Translations under genes and position numbers: made by a program
Shown here: positions 12,082 through 24,600 of the stretch, piece by piece
How positions within the stretch are numbered: the stretch's first letter is position 1
How the letters are laid out: every line of letters begins with the position of its first letter
DNA from: Catenaria anguillulae PL171
Lineage: Eukaryota; Blastocladiomycota; Blastocladiomycetes; Blastocladiales; Catenariaceae
Direction of reading: 5' to 3'
Assembly: GCA_002102555.1 (NCBI GenBank)
Contig: MCFL01000002.1
Location: forward strand, 868,001 to 932,000
Length of the DNA: 64,000 nucleotides
Notes under the pieces: model-generated
Databases searched by the model: none
What the model was told of the DNA's origin: nothing
What the model saw: only the letters and a program-made list of their open reading frames with translations

Positions 12082-13954
12082 CGTGGACGTAGAAATGAAC
12101 TCGAAGAAAGTAAAGAATGATCACTATACATAGGATAAAAGAATGGAAATGGCTTGGATCGGATCAATCAGGCTATCGATATCGCTCCACAACAGCCCCC
12201 AATGGTGATGATTGTTGAGTGGGTCCGAAGTGAGACCATTTCTATGTAGCCGGGCAGCTACAGTTTCGCGTTTGGGTTTGGTTGCGATCGTCGGTGAGAC
12301 CATTTGGACTTGAGCGTGCAGTCGCACAACTTGCGATTGGGACTGGGGCTTTCACACACTGAACCGCGGGGACGCTACGTATGAGCAAAGTGGGTGAGGC
12401 CATCGCCCCTCATCACCTTAATTGCTTGCCTGGACTTGGACTTGAGCTGGGTAATGGGGCAGCGTGACAGCACAAGTTGAAAGCATTGGGAATTGGACCG
12501 CTGGCGCGCTGTTCAACGAAGCGACGGTCAGGGAACATGTCCGGTGCTGGCACCGCCGCAAGAGTATAGAGTCTATCGTTAGATGGTGACATTGCTTTGG
12601 GTGGTGTAAATTGGCTCCCTTCATGCACGGGTCGCTGCATCATGATGGACATTGTATGTCAATGCGTGGCAGTCCATGGTTACCAAGCACGTGACGGGGA
12701 CCTGCCTTGGCTCGCGTCGTCGTCATCGGGGCAAGCCCAACAACATTGTCTCGTCCAGAGTGGGGGATTGGCAAAACTTCTTCATCCACATCCCAGTCCA
12801 CATCCCACCGACTTCAACTTGACACGTATGCAAATCACCGAACTGACATCAGCCCGCGCACACAAGCTCCGACAACATCCATCCCCCCATCGACATTTTC
12901 AATTCTCGATTCTGCCTGGCCGCCATCTTGCTCCTTTGTGTTCTTACGACACAGCATGACTTCCTTAGATCCCTCTCGCAGGATTCCTCTACCTGTTCAC
13001 GTTGTCCTACATTTGCCGCCGCTCATGGTTGGTGTTTCCCTGGGGCCGTGCTCAGGATATGACTCCGCCTGCTCTACAAGGCAGCGCTATTGCAGAGGCT
13101 TGAGTCAGACTCATGCCAGAGTTAGTTTTTACACCTGCGCCGTTCTTGGGTTCCGCCGTTGACTGCGGCACGTTCTGTGCCGTTCAACACTCTTTTGGAT
13201 CTCTTTGGGCGTGGTTGTTGGCCGTGTCTCTTTGTTTGGGACGTGCTTTTCTTGAATCTCCTTTGCGGGGGTTTCTCTGGGCGCTCGACTTTCTCCCTTT
13301 GGACGTGCTTGCCTGGTTTGGGTGGCAAGCGGGTTCAGTCGTGGAGGTTGGGCTAAGCCTGGGTGGGCACCGTGTGGGCGGCCGCACATTTCTCCCACTG
13401 CTCTTTTATGCCCATGCTTAACGGAGCCTCATGGCCCAAAGCAACTCGACACTAACACCAAAATACCGTCGCAAAGGGTCTATGAAGTCCTGTTGGTTAT
13501 CCATACACACCGACGAGTGCGACTTGGTGAAAAGATAGCACGTCTCTGCAAGTTCTCCCAAAGCAAAAGGCTCATTGTCAGCAAATGAAGCGAAACAACT
13601 ACATGTATTGCGGTTGTCGTAAACAGATGAACAAAAGGACGCGTTTTGTCTTCAACTTTGTCGTTAGTTCAGACGAACATGAGTCGTCAAGAGTTAAAGA
13701 CATGCCGATCACTGACAGAAGTTGACGACAACTTTCACCTCTATTGCACACTACATAAAAAATATGCCTGAAAATTGTACACAAGACAGTCATACCATGT
13801 ACATTGCATGGCTCATTTTTTATTCATACTTTTTTGGCCGTGGTAGGGGCTAGAAGCTGTTCCTACGTTGAAGACGTCTTCAATCACGCGAGTTCAGCTT
13901 TTAACGGAAACGGCAATAAATGAGGGAAATGTACAACATGATTAACAAGACACC
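12082..13954. other. Long intergenic region
   Basis: I see no supported gene across 1.9 kb. Several 65-150-residue frames exist at 12597-13588, but they overlap on both strands and have no domain, signal peptide or exon continuation. It holds the MAPKKK promoter on one side and the 3' flank of the RING gene on the other. Confidence 0.45.
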
Positions 13955-15726
13955 CTAAAAGCTTTCAGTGACGGCGATGACGCTTGAATCCGACCCGTCG
14001 CCCACCACCGCCCTGCTTGGACCGTCGCTTCGGGTCTGCCCGACGAACTGTTGGGCCCCGCCCTCGGAGCGCTCATCGTCGGATTCAGAGCCCGATCGAC
14101 TTGAATGCTCGTTACTGTCACTACTTGATGATGACGAGCCAGAACGGAGCTTGAACTCGAGCTCGAGCTGGAACCGTAACCCGACCGCACATCTGCCCTC
14201 TCCTCGTCGCTCTCGCCCGACGAAAACACGACTGCGAGAGGCGGTGTGGCTGACGCATCCGTAGGCGCCTTTCCTTGCTCGCCTTGTCGTCGTCGTCTTC
14301 GTCGTCCAAAACCACGATCCGACGAGTTCCAGTTCGTGCGGTTGACGATGCAGCTACCGGTGAACGATTCGCAGCGTCCGGATCGCTCATAGCATCATCA
14401 GCACCAACATCCTCGTCGTCATCCGTCGAAATGGCGATCCGCTTGGTCGACGGCGGACGCGCCAACTCGGATTCGGACCATGGGAGGGTGAGCGGTGGGC
14501 ATGACGACCGCGCCTGCTTGAAACTGGCGGATCCACGTCCATGAGCGAATCGGCCGACTCCCACCCGGCGTCGTCACCGTCACCTTGGCCATTTGTCAAC
14601 ACTTCGGCGTCGCTTGACAACAGCTCGACAATATCCCTATACCCACGAGGGTTGCCCCGCTTCTTTTCTTTGCGTTCGCGCCTCCGCCGACGCCGGCGGT
14701 CCGACCCACTGTCGCGCGCAAAGTACTCGCGCTTGGCGACTCGCTCGCATCCGAATCAAACTCGACCTCGTCATCGTCGGCAAGAAACTGTTCATCCTCC
14801 GTATCCATCTCGTCCTCGTCCTGCTCTGATGGCGACGACGTCGGCGCCGCTCGCCGCGTCCATGGCGAGCCGATTCCGAGTCGGATTCATCCTCGTTCTC
14901 GTCCGCGTCACCCAGTTCGTCGAGCAAAATGGGGCCACCGTTGTCGTCGTCGTCCGTCGGATATCCAATGTCCTCGCCAGACATGTCGCCGCCATCGGTG
15001 CTGCCGTCAGCATCTTGGACGCCTTGCGCGCCTCGGCGGCAAAGTCGTCCGAGTCGTAGTACATGCCGCAATGTGCGCATTCGTGGCCAACAATTTCCCA
15101 GTGGCAATTGAAGCAGCGCCTGCATACAAGACAAGTGTGAGAGCGAATTCATGGAATTTGACACCAGAGACCAGACAGGCCATATGTACCGAACGCCGTC
15201 CTCGGTGTCTGCAATCACCCCACCAGCAACATCTTTGCCAAACAGCCTCTCCCACACTTGCATTTCGTCGTCCCTTACAATCTCGCCTCCACCAGCCTCA
15301 ACCAGGTCCCGCGCACATGCGCCACGGCCTCTGCGAGCGGATACACAAAGCACGGGCGGCGCAGCACCCGCGTGCGGCACAGCGGGCACCTGCGCTTTGC
15401 CGTGGCGAGCCAGTTGCTGGCGCAGGGGAAGCAGAAGGTGTGGCCGCAGGCGAGGGCGTGCGGGCGCAGAAACAGCTCGTTGCAAATGGTGCAAGTGAGC
15501 GAGGCCGTGAGGCGGGCAAGGAGGGCAGATGGGTCGCGAGCATAAGTGTCGTTGGAAGCGTCTGTTTCGGATTCAGATGAGGAGGAAGATGACGAGGACG
15601 ACGAGGATGACTCGCGACTTGATGATCAGTTGAGCAGTGCCGCCTGGTTGCCGTTGAGGGCGGCAGCGGCAGGGCAGCCGAGAGGTCGGCGGCGAGGGCC
15701 GCGAGACGGGATGGCGTCGTAGTCAT
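13955..15726 (-). CDS. RING-finger protein with zinc ribbon-like and acidic regions, frame-broken
   Basis: A C3HC4 RING reads CTICNELF, then CGHTFCFPCASNW and CPLCRTRVL (about 15350-15510), so an E3 ubiquitin ligase role is likely. After it the protein has DLVEAGGGEIVRDDEMQVW, then an intron (about 15123-15190), then a second Cys-rich unit CFNCHWEIVGHECAHCGMYY, which could bind one zinc. The C-terminal half is Asp/Glu/Ser-rich with basic patches and ends in ERSEGG...AVTESF with a TAG at 13955-13957. The reading frame changes at about 15310, 15010, 14850, 14600, 14430 and 14150 and again in the last 200 bp. Every change has the polarity of one lost base. No single frame covers the gene, so this is either intact with assembly errors or a decayed gene; the conserved sense of each segment favours the first. 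An ATG at 15726 is the probable start. Confidence 0.65.
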
Positions 15727-16226
15727 GTCCTCAGTGTATCACGAAAGATCATTCCATTGCAATTGTTGCGTGAGAGCGTGTGCTGAACTAGCTTTCCATT
15801 GTGAGTCACCTCAGGCCAATCACTGTCGACTGATCAGAGTCGTGGCGGCCACCGATCGACCACTGATCGACCTTGATTCAATCTCCACAGATTTGTAGAG
15901 ACGCGAGAAGAGCGACCACATGCTCCTGCTGCATGGTCGCAACCTGCAAGCTCGAGGCAAGATGGGACGGGACGCGACGGTCCCAAGAGCGCAGACTACG
16001 CATGTCTCGTGTTATACATCAGGACAAGAACTAGAAACAAACAGTATATCTTACTCACACCAGGAGACATGACTAGCTCCATACTGGTTCACTCCGCTCC
16101 ACGCCCATCAATAAGGCTGCCGTCTCGTCACTCACTGCACTTGCCCTTGTCTTCCCGCACCACCGATACGAGCTGCCGCATTAGAAAATGATCCACGGCC
16201 CTCGTACTTTTCCCTCGCACTCCACC
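15727..16226. other. Intergenic region between the RING and ATPase genes
   Basis: No gene is seen. Both flanking genes run leftward, so this contains the RING promoter and the ATPase 3' end. A short ORF at 16009-16191 has no supporting feature. Confidence 0.45.
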
Positions 16227-19153
16227 TCACCTCCTTGCCACATCCAGCACCAATGGTAGCAGCGCGCAAACCACACACACCATGACGGCCTCCCTTGCCA
16301 AGGGCACAAATCCCATGGCCCCTGTTCCCACCAATGCAACCGTCAACAAAACATTAATCGCCGCCCACCCCAAGCACATTGGCGCCCAGAACCCATGTGC
16401 GCGAATCGGCGCGACAGGCGACCGCATGGCATATGCCGTGACGGCTTGTGCCGGGACATAGGTCGCAAACGCCATGGTTCTCGCAACTTCAGGCCCGGCA
16501 TCCACCACGCTTGTCAGTCCAAGTACGTAGGCCAAGATCGATGGCATGCCCAGCACAACACCACACGCCAGCGTCCATCGCATCAGCCCGCCCTTCCACT
16601 CCTTACCTTGCCCATCGCCCTCCTCGCCTTCTACACTCCGACACCCCCCGACGCACGCGACAGGTGCTCGGGGAACGGCTCGCTCGCAAACACGAGCGTT
16701 GCGCCCAAATCCATGCTAATCTCTTGCACAAGCAACATGGGTGGCGTCAGTGGAAGTGTGCCGAGCACGCCAAGTGTCACACATGTCAATGAGACAAGCG
16801 CCACTTTGCATCCAAGATAAAACGCCACGGCCTGCCTGACCTTGATCCTAGCCCAGGGCGCAACCCGCAACGCATACGCCAGCCCTTTCAGCCCCTCATC
16901 GCCCAACAAGATGAGATCCGCAGAGTCGAGGGCGGCATCTGCCCTTCCAGGCGAGTTGGCCATGACAGCCGCCACACTCGCGGCGCGCATGGCCGGCGCA
17001 TCGTTTCCGCCGTCGCCCACGGCCAAGACACCGCCGGTCCCACCCGCTCCTGTGCCATACGTATGTGCAAGGTGCTCGACCAGCCGGCGCTTGTGCTCGG
17101 GCGTGCATCGCGAGTGCACCTCAGAAAACACGCTGCCCAGTGCGCGGTCCACGGCGTGCGCGGTTCCTGGGTGGTCGCCAGTCGCAAGCACAAGATGGGT
17201 GCCGTTGGAGCGCGCCGTGGCGAGAAAGGCGTGTGCGCCGGCGCGAAGTGGGTCCGAGAAGGCCAGGCATCCGAGGCAGACGATGGTTGAGGATCCCGAG
17301 GTCACGGATGGATGAGCACTGGGTGCAGATGTGGACGATACCGACGATGCGGCCAAGGACGGCGTCGACGATGACGACGTGAGCGACGACGAGGATATAC
17401 TCATTGCAACAGCAATCATGCGATATCCGCTGCCGGCGACACTCGCCCAACGGGCGTGGACAGCCGCACGAAGCGTCTTTCCCAGGGGAACCGCGTGCAG
17501 GCCATTGTCACTGGTAATGTGTGTAGCACGTGCAAGAATGACTTCGGGCGCCCCGCGCAAGATAGTCAGAGTGCCGAGCGGAGCCCAGTCGCGGACAGTT
17601 TCACGGATCATGGTTGCGGGATCGATGCGCGATTCCAAAACCAGGTGCGAATGGGCGCCAATGTGGGCGTGTCCTTGGGAAGAATGCGATGGTGACGAGT
17701 ACGAGTCATGGGTGACGGATGCGTCGTGGTTGGTTTGAGGAGGGGTCAGCCGCCAGACAGACCGGACCGCGGCGTCGTATGGGTCAGCTGGATGAATTGC
17801 GGACAAGGACCAGGCTGTAGGAAGGTCCAATAATGTTGCCGAATCATTGTCGTTGCTGTTTGTCAGGGAAATCTTGGGCTCGCTCGACGGGTAGGGCGGC
17901 GGAGGCGACATGGAGTTGGACATGGGAAACCAAACGCCCGCCAAGGACATGACACCCTGCGTGAGGGTGCCTGTCTTGTCGGTGACTAAGGCCTTGATGT
18001 CGGCCAGCTGTTCGAGGGAGCGCAAGCGACGAACAAGGACATTGTGATTGCGGGCGAGGTCGCCGGCGGTGGAAGCAAGGACGAGTTTGACCATGAGTGG
18101 AAGCTCCTCGGGAAGCGTGACAAAGACCAGCGTGAGGCCAAACAGGAACATTTCTTGCCAGGGCCGGCCCAAGGCAAATACGCCAAAGAGGGTGACGAGA
18201 ATCGTGATGGAAACGGCGGCAATGGAGGCGGACGCTGCGAGCTGCTTCATGAACTTGGCCAGCACGGTTTTGGGCTGCTTGAGAGGCGGTAAACCACCCA
18301 TGGCAGCCAACCGAGTGTGCGACCCTGTTGCAATGACGATGAAAGTGCCTGTCCAACATGGTCAATTGCCGGTTTTCGCCCTCCTTTGGTGGCGAGAAAC
18401 ATGCATACCTCGGCCACCAGTCACTACAGATGTCGCCAACACCACGTTTGCCGGTACCACCCCCTCTTGCCCACCTTCATCACACATCTGGTTCTCGGGT
18501 AAGAACCGCTTGCTCACAGGCTCAGACTCGCCGGTATACATGGCCTGCTGCACTGTCAAATCCGGCGAGGCATCCACGACAACCAAATCGGCAGGTGCTG
18601 CATGACCCGTATCCAAAACAACAACATCGCCAGGCACTAGGTCCACCGTGGAAACGACCTGCATCTGGCCCGATCGACGCACACTCACCATGGTTGGCGG
18701 AGGCACCGTTAGTCGCTCCACTGCCCATTTCGCTCGGACATCCGAAAAGACTTCAATAGCCACCATGCACAGCACGCCACAGGTGACGGCAATGGCGTCG
18801 GCATGCTCTCCGATGGCAAAATAGGCCGGCGCAATCGCCAGCAGCATGAGGTTCATGGGCTCCCGAACTTCCGAAATCACAATAGACCAGAGCGGTCGGG
18901 AGCGGGGCGGTGGCGGGCGATTGGGGCCATAAAGAAGAAGGAGTGCGGAAATGGACAACGGGTCAAGGCCAACGTTGGGGTCAGTGTCGGGCAGGGCCGG
19001 TTGGCGGCCGTCATTGCCGCTCGCAACGGACTGGAGCAGTGGATCGTCCTCGTGATCGTGGACGGTGCCGCCATAAACAGGAGGCTGAGCAGGCAAGGTG
19101 TCCGCGATGGACGGCGGACTGTTGTTGCTAGGGGTTTCGGGGTTTCGGATCAT
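16227..19153 (-). CDS. P-type cation-transporting ATPase (P2-like)
   Basis: Exon 1 is 19153-18409 and exon 2 is 18348-16227 (60-bp intron, phase 1). Recognised motifs are the actuator-domain TGESEPVSK, the phosphorylation motif DKTGTLTQG with its catalytic Asp, and the hinge GDGGNDAPAM. The two N-terminal helices, the M3-M4 pair and the C-terminal helices are visible. In M4 the usual PEGLP is PEELP, which bears on ion specificity. The C-terminal part (FWAPMCLGWAAINVLL onward) is in another frame; the change falls in a run of six C at 16644-16649, and one more base gives 956 codons exactly. The N-domain is short and contains Ser-rich inserts. It should pump a cation across a membrane with ATP; Ca2+ or Na+/K+ type is possible, and I cannot choose. 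The start ATG at 19153 is followed by a Pro-rich cytosolic leader. Confidence 0.8.
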
Positions 19154-20181
19154 GACTTCGGCTTACTTATGTACATGGACAAGATTGCAAACAGACAGCC
19201 GTGAGCATCTTATTTCTTTTTTTTCGACAAGTCTGTTGGCCGTGCATTTAAAGACTATGGCGGCGCAAAAAAAATGGTTCTGGCGGGCTGCTGCTGGCAA
19301 CTTGAAGATACGCGAGGCGTTTGAGGCGGTTTCCTTTTAGGTACCTCATCCGCATTTTTTGGCGTCCGACCACCGCCGGCTGCGGCTGTTGTCACCAGCG
19401 GACCGGTGAATGCTACAGAGCTAGCTGGCAACGACTCATTCATTGCGAGTGCCCAAGAACATACATCGAACGGCTCGACCATGGGATGATAATGTGCGAA
19501 CCCTGGAGGTTGGTAAACGGATAATGCAACTGGCAAGAGATAGTCACGTCGCCTGGGTACAAACATCACCAGAACGAATGGCTGCCTCGAGTTCCTTCAA
19601 GAGGCCAGCACAGTATACCTCATTCCAGTGTCGGCGGGACCGGCAGGAGGACGTTAACATCCTCTCACTGACAGTGAGCTCTATCGTTCGCTTTCCAGGG
19701 CCAACAGCGAAACATAGGTACGCCGAATCGTCCAAACAATGAGTGGCGGTGGAGTTTGTGCGACAAGCAAATAATAGAATGAGAAGGACCCCTTCACGCT
19801 TTGAACGGTGGTAACACAAAAGATAATGTCCGCAAGAATGGTTGCAGTGACGCGAGAATGGTTCCTCGACGTTCGCAGCGTATGCGACCCCAAGCACGAA
19901 CGAGCGAGCGATTCTTTGGCATACATGATCCTAGATTGATTCGCGAGATAACATGCGATGCGCATCGCCCATGGCGATTCGCTCAATAAAGACACCGTGT
20001 CGCTTTCCAGATCCGCTCCTCTCTTTGCCCTACATGCAGCTCTGAGCCCCCAGACAAGCCTGTTCATCTTTTCTCATACTTTAAATCATAGATTTTTCAC
20101 TCCTGCCAGATTTCGTCCGCAAACGCCGTTGCGAGTCTTCTTCCTCCAAAATCACGGACCAGTCAAACAGCAAGACCGAAA
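19154..20181. other. Divergent promoter region
   Basis: This 1-kb region lies between the ATPase (-) and the seven-helix gene (+) and should carry both promoters. Overlapping short ORFs on both strands show no motif. TTTAAAT at about 20080-20090 is a possible TATA-like element for the + gene. Confidence 0.4.
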
Positions 20182-21312
20182 ATGAGTTTAAGTGCGTCAA
20201 ATGGCATGCAACGCACAGTGGGCCTCGTCATGTCGGGCATGGCGATTGGCATCGCGTACTGCACGATCCTCATTCCGCCCAGGACAGCCAACCTCAAGAT
20301 CCGGTTCTGGGTCAAACTCGCAAGGTACTTGGCCGTCATTACCAGCATGATGACCACGTTTGTGGGGTTTCACATGACCCATTTGACATTTGCGTCCACC
20401 TTGGGGGATTATCGTTTGGTCATACCTGAGGTAATTCCCATTCCTGCTGTCGCGTTGAAATATCAGGTCAGCGTTTCCCCAGAAGCTAACGTATACACTT
20501 GCACAATCACTGAGATGGGCGGATTTTTGGTGGCAACGCTCATGTTCCACCAGGCCTTCTTTGCCGTTATGGCCTACCTCTTGATCTTGCGGATCCGGTC
20601 CATCCTCCCTTGGGCATCGAATCATCCCAAATTCGTGCCCATTGCCTTGACGTTTGCGATGGCCCTGATTGCCTTCCCGGCATTGATGCTGCTCATTGCC
20701 ATTGGCCAGGCGCAAGAGATTACAAAGTTCCTGCCCAATTTCTTTTACAACCGCATGTTCAAAGTACGACTACCATTTTTGTCACAAGCATCCGATCGTT
20801 ACTGCTGATGCCATGTGACACTTTCAGACCAGCTTGGCGATTCAGTCGACCATCATTGGTGCTGCTGCAATTTGTACCGACTTGACCATTCTTTTCAAGA
20901 TTGCAGCCAGTCGCTCGCCCTGGCCCAAAACGATTTGAAGACCCGTGCCCGTCTTAAGCGCCAAATGATCATTGTTGGCGTGAATGCTGCAGTGACGCTC
21001 ATCGAGGTGTCAGTGCGTGTTGCCGCAACGCTGGCAACGTACATCGGCATTGATACATACATCAAAGGTACTATACATGCGCTTGCTGCACAGGTCCTCA
21101 GCCAATTCCTGACAAACCATCGTGATCCAACGTGCAGGTCTCAACATCTCCGTGACATCTTTACGTACTGCACCATTGGCGTGACCGTGAGCGATGTATT
21201 GCGTGCCCCAGCGCAATCAGCAGCCGGCGCAACCGCAAGCGCAAGCGGCGGGGCAGGCTCAAGCGCTCCGGGAACCGAATCTGCGACCATCAAGCAATCG
21301 ACCAACGCGTGA
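20182..21312 (+). CDS. Seven-transmembrane protein, family not recognised
   Basis: Exons are 20182-20763, 20828-21067 and 21138-21312. Two one-base breaks, at about 20920 (in CCC) and 21155, each look like a lost base; with both restored the sum is 999 bp, 332 residues. Seven hydrophobic segments can be listed: after RTVGLVMSG, RYLAVITSMMTTFVGF, MGGFLVATLMFHQAFFAVMA, FVPIALTFAMALIAFPALML, SLAIQSTIIGAAAICTDLTI, MIIVGVNAAVTLIEVSVRVA and FTYCTIGVTVSDVL. An extracellular loop contains a lone Cys (YTCTI). The short C-tail is Ala/Gly/Ser-rich. The topology suggests a receptor, but I do not see signature residues of a known GPCR class. It shares the seven-helix plan, but no obvious sequence, with the pair at 51.5-54.1 kb. 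Confidence 0.65.
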
Positions 21313-21614
21313 CGATGGCAAGCTGGTCAAGTCGGGGTCGGCTATCAGCCCAGTTGGAGGTCAAGTGCAGGCTGAGGCGGTGTTGGGACTGGATGCGGGA
21401 TTCAAGATCGCTGCGTGAATGAGTTCGATGAGCCGGGTTGCGCGTTGGGATTCGCCCACCATAGTTTCCTCACAATGTCGTGAGGCGCTCCTTCACTGCA
21501 TTTGAGGTAGATTATATGTCTTGAAGCAACATGTTTACACACGGACTATTCTTGAAAAAATGAACCATAACCATCAAAATTACAAAAGCGATGCACTACT
21601 CCCCAAGCTATAAA
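21313..21614. other. Convergent intergenic spacer
   Basis: This is the 3' flank of the seven-helix gene (+) and of the nucleoporin gene (-). No gene is seen. Confidence 0.4.
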
Positions 21615-24600
21615 CTACAATCCATGGATGCACGTGTGGTGCTCACCACGATGACCAGAAACCCAAACAATCCCGTCCGACTCGGCGTGGTTGCGGCTGC
21701 GAAGGCCGCTGCTGCTGTTGATTTGTGACACGGGTGATCCAAACGCAACCTGTCCACTCGAGCCACTTGCAAATGCGCCGAACCCAACACTCCGAGGCGA
21801 CTGGCCTGCAAACGCACCAAATCCTCCACTCGATTGCTGCTGCTGCTGCTGTTGACCGGCGGAAGCAAATGCGCCAAAGCCCGTGGATGCCGCGGCTGCC
21901 CCAAACCCGGACGTTGCACCAAAAGTTGGCGCGCCGGCCCCGGCCGCGGCGCCGAATCCAGATGGGCGACCAAACGCGGGGCATTCGCACCAAGCGACGA
22001 CGATTGGCCAAACGCAGCACCGGCACCAAGCGCCGACGGCTGACCGAACCCGACGCTCGATCCACCCAAGCTTGACGACTGCCCAAATGCAGGAGCTGCA
22101 CTGCCGCCGGGGTAGCCGGTTGGCCAAACGCCGGCCCAGCGGACGTTGCACCGCCGCCAAACGCATTGGTCGGTGCGGCGGTGTCGATCCAAAACCGCCA
22201 AATGCCGATTGCGATGTGCTGGTGCCTGTACCGCCAAACGCAGACTGCGTGCCGCTGCCACCATTGGCGCCGCTAAACGCACCGCCGCCGACACTTACAG
22301 GGCCAAATGCACTCGGCTTGGATCCGGCGGCCCCGACAAATGTCCCCTGCGGCTTCCAGCCGAACGCGCTCGCTCCTTGTTCTCGCTGCTGCTGCGATTG
22401 CTGCTGAGCCTGCCCACCAAACCCTCCAAAAATCGAATTCACAGCCGCCGAACCCGATGGCTGGCCCAACGAAAACCCAGTGAACGCATCATTGCTTTGG
22501 TCAATGGCCTCGTCCATGGCATCGTCACCCGCCCCGCCACCGTTCCCGTTTCCGTCGAGTGCATCCTCCTGCATATCCTCATCCATGCCCGCCGACTCGG
22601 GAATAGTCTCCTTGTCCAACATAACGAGCGAGCCACCGATCATGAGCGACTCACCCATGGTCTCAAAGCCGGCAATTTGCTCAAATTCGTCGTCGTCTCT
22701 GGCGGATTCGCTGGTCGAAGTGCTCGTTGCGGCGGTAGCGGGTGCGCCGGGAGCCAGTGTGCGCGGCGGCGACGCGTTGCGTGCATTTGGTGCACCGCTG
22801 CTCGCAGACGACGGGGCCGATGGGGATGCCTCGCGCTTGCTGGTAGGTGAAGGGGTGCTGGGTTTTGGCGGACTTGCTGGCTTGGGCACGGGCGACGGGG
22901 TACGACTGCGCTTGTCTTGTTGCTTTGACTCGGGCAATGGCGACTTGGCGTCGGTGGTCGGCGGTTTGAACGGAATAATGGGGGCCGCGGTCGGGTGTCC
23001 AGGGACCCCGTATCCGTCGGCGGGAAGCATCCGAACACGGAAGGGCCGGGGGAGCGGAATTGGCGTCCTTGGCGGGGGCTCCGACTTGCCAAATGAGAAT
23101 GCACCAAAGCCAGCGTTGGGACCGGCCACTGGCTTGCCTCCAAACGTAAACCCAGAGCCTGATGGCGGCAACGCTGGTGGGCTTTGTCACCGCCCGAAGC
23201 AGCAGTTGTTGACGGCGGCACAAACGCAGGCGAGCCGCAGACGCCTTGTGGACCGCGGCTTTGGGGTCTCACACGATGCGCACCTGATTGCTTCTTCTTT
23301 GTGGACCAGACAAGAATCACAGTCACTGCCTTGAAAGGGAAGCTGAAGCCACCGGTGGATGCCGGCGGGACGCCGAGCTGCGGCTTCGGCCGGGCTTGGG
23401 TCTCACACGATGCACACTTCTGGTCTCTTCCTTGTTTGGAACCATGCAAGAATCACACGTCCAACCGGTGGGCTTGGCAAATGGCAGCTTGAACCCAGTT
23501 GCTGGCGAGGATGCAGCCGCGGGCATTGGCGGCGGCGGTTGGAACGCCGGGGCCGCGGGTTTTGCGCCGGGTTTGGTGCCTCACAAGATACACATTTTGC
23601 AGCCTCTTCCTTGTTCGGAACCATACATGAATCACACGTCCAGCCCGTTGGCTTGGCAAAAGAAAGCTTGAATCCACTTGTCGACGACGTGGGCGGCGTC
23701 AATGCGGGCGGCGGACCGGGGCCGCAGGCTTTGCGCCCGGTTTTGCTGCCTCACACGACGTGCACTTTGTCGCGTCCAAAGGATTGTTGACCATGCACGT
23801 GTCGCACACCCAACCTGGGGGCTTGGTAAACGCCAACTTGAATCCGCCGCTAATGGCCGCTGCGGCCGCAGGCGGTGGCGGCGGCGACACGTCGGGCTTG
23901 CTGGGCTCGGCAAACGACATGGAAATCCGCCACTGGGCACGAGCGACGATTGCGACAAGGACTTTGGCTTGGTGCCAATTGGCTTGCCACTGCTGCTTGT
24001 CCTGGACCGGCCGCTACCCTTTGCGGGCGGATCTTGGGCCATGGCGTCCGAGTTGGGCTTGCCGCGCTTGGTCCGCTTCTTTGTTGGCGTCGGGTCGTCC
24101 TGCGCGGGCTCGCCGTCGTCCAGTCCGGGAATTGGCGCAGCGGGCGACTCGATGGTCTGCACCACGGGCTGCCTCGGCTCCATGCGCACATGCAACCCGG
24201 CAGGGGTTACAGGCGGCGGGACCACCGGCACGACGACGGGTTCGGGCTCGGGCGGCTTGGGGTCGCGTTCAGGCGCGGGTGCTCTTTCAATCACCTTGGG
24301 CGCGCTGCACGTTGCACACTGCACCGCCAAGCGTGCGTTTCGCACCTTGCACTGGGAGCACCGCCACCCAACACCTACAGGCAGTGTGGGTTGGATGCAC
24401 TTTGCGGGAGCGGCGGCGGCAGTGGGGTCGACTGGGCGGCGATACTTGTCGAGCAACGCACGGAACCCAGGCACCTTGGGGTGAGGCTTGCTGCAAGTCT
24501 CCGGAGCGGTCTTGCCCGACGCCAACACGACCGTGGGTGGCTCGAGAACAATGGCCGACTCCCCACCCACCACGGCGGCCGCACCCTGGTTGTGCGCATC

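Noticed and set aside
13113-13421. Hydrophobic 102-residue frame that could be a small membrane protein
   Set aside because: An overlapping frame on the other strand is equally long, there is no start context, no splice continuation and no family resemblance.
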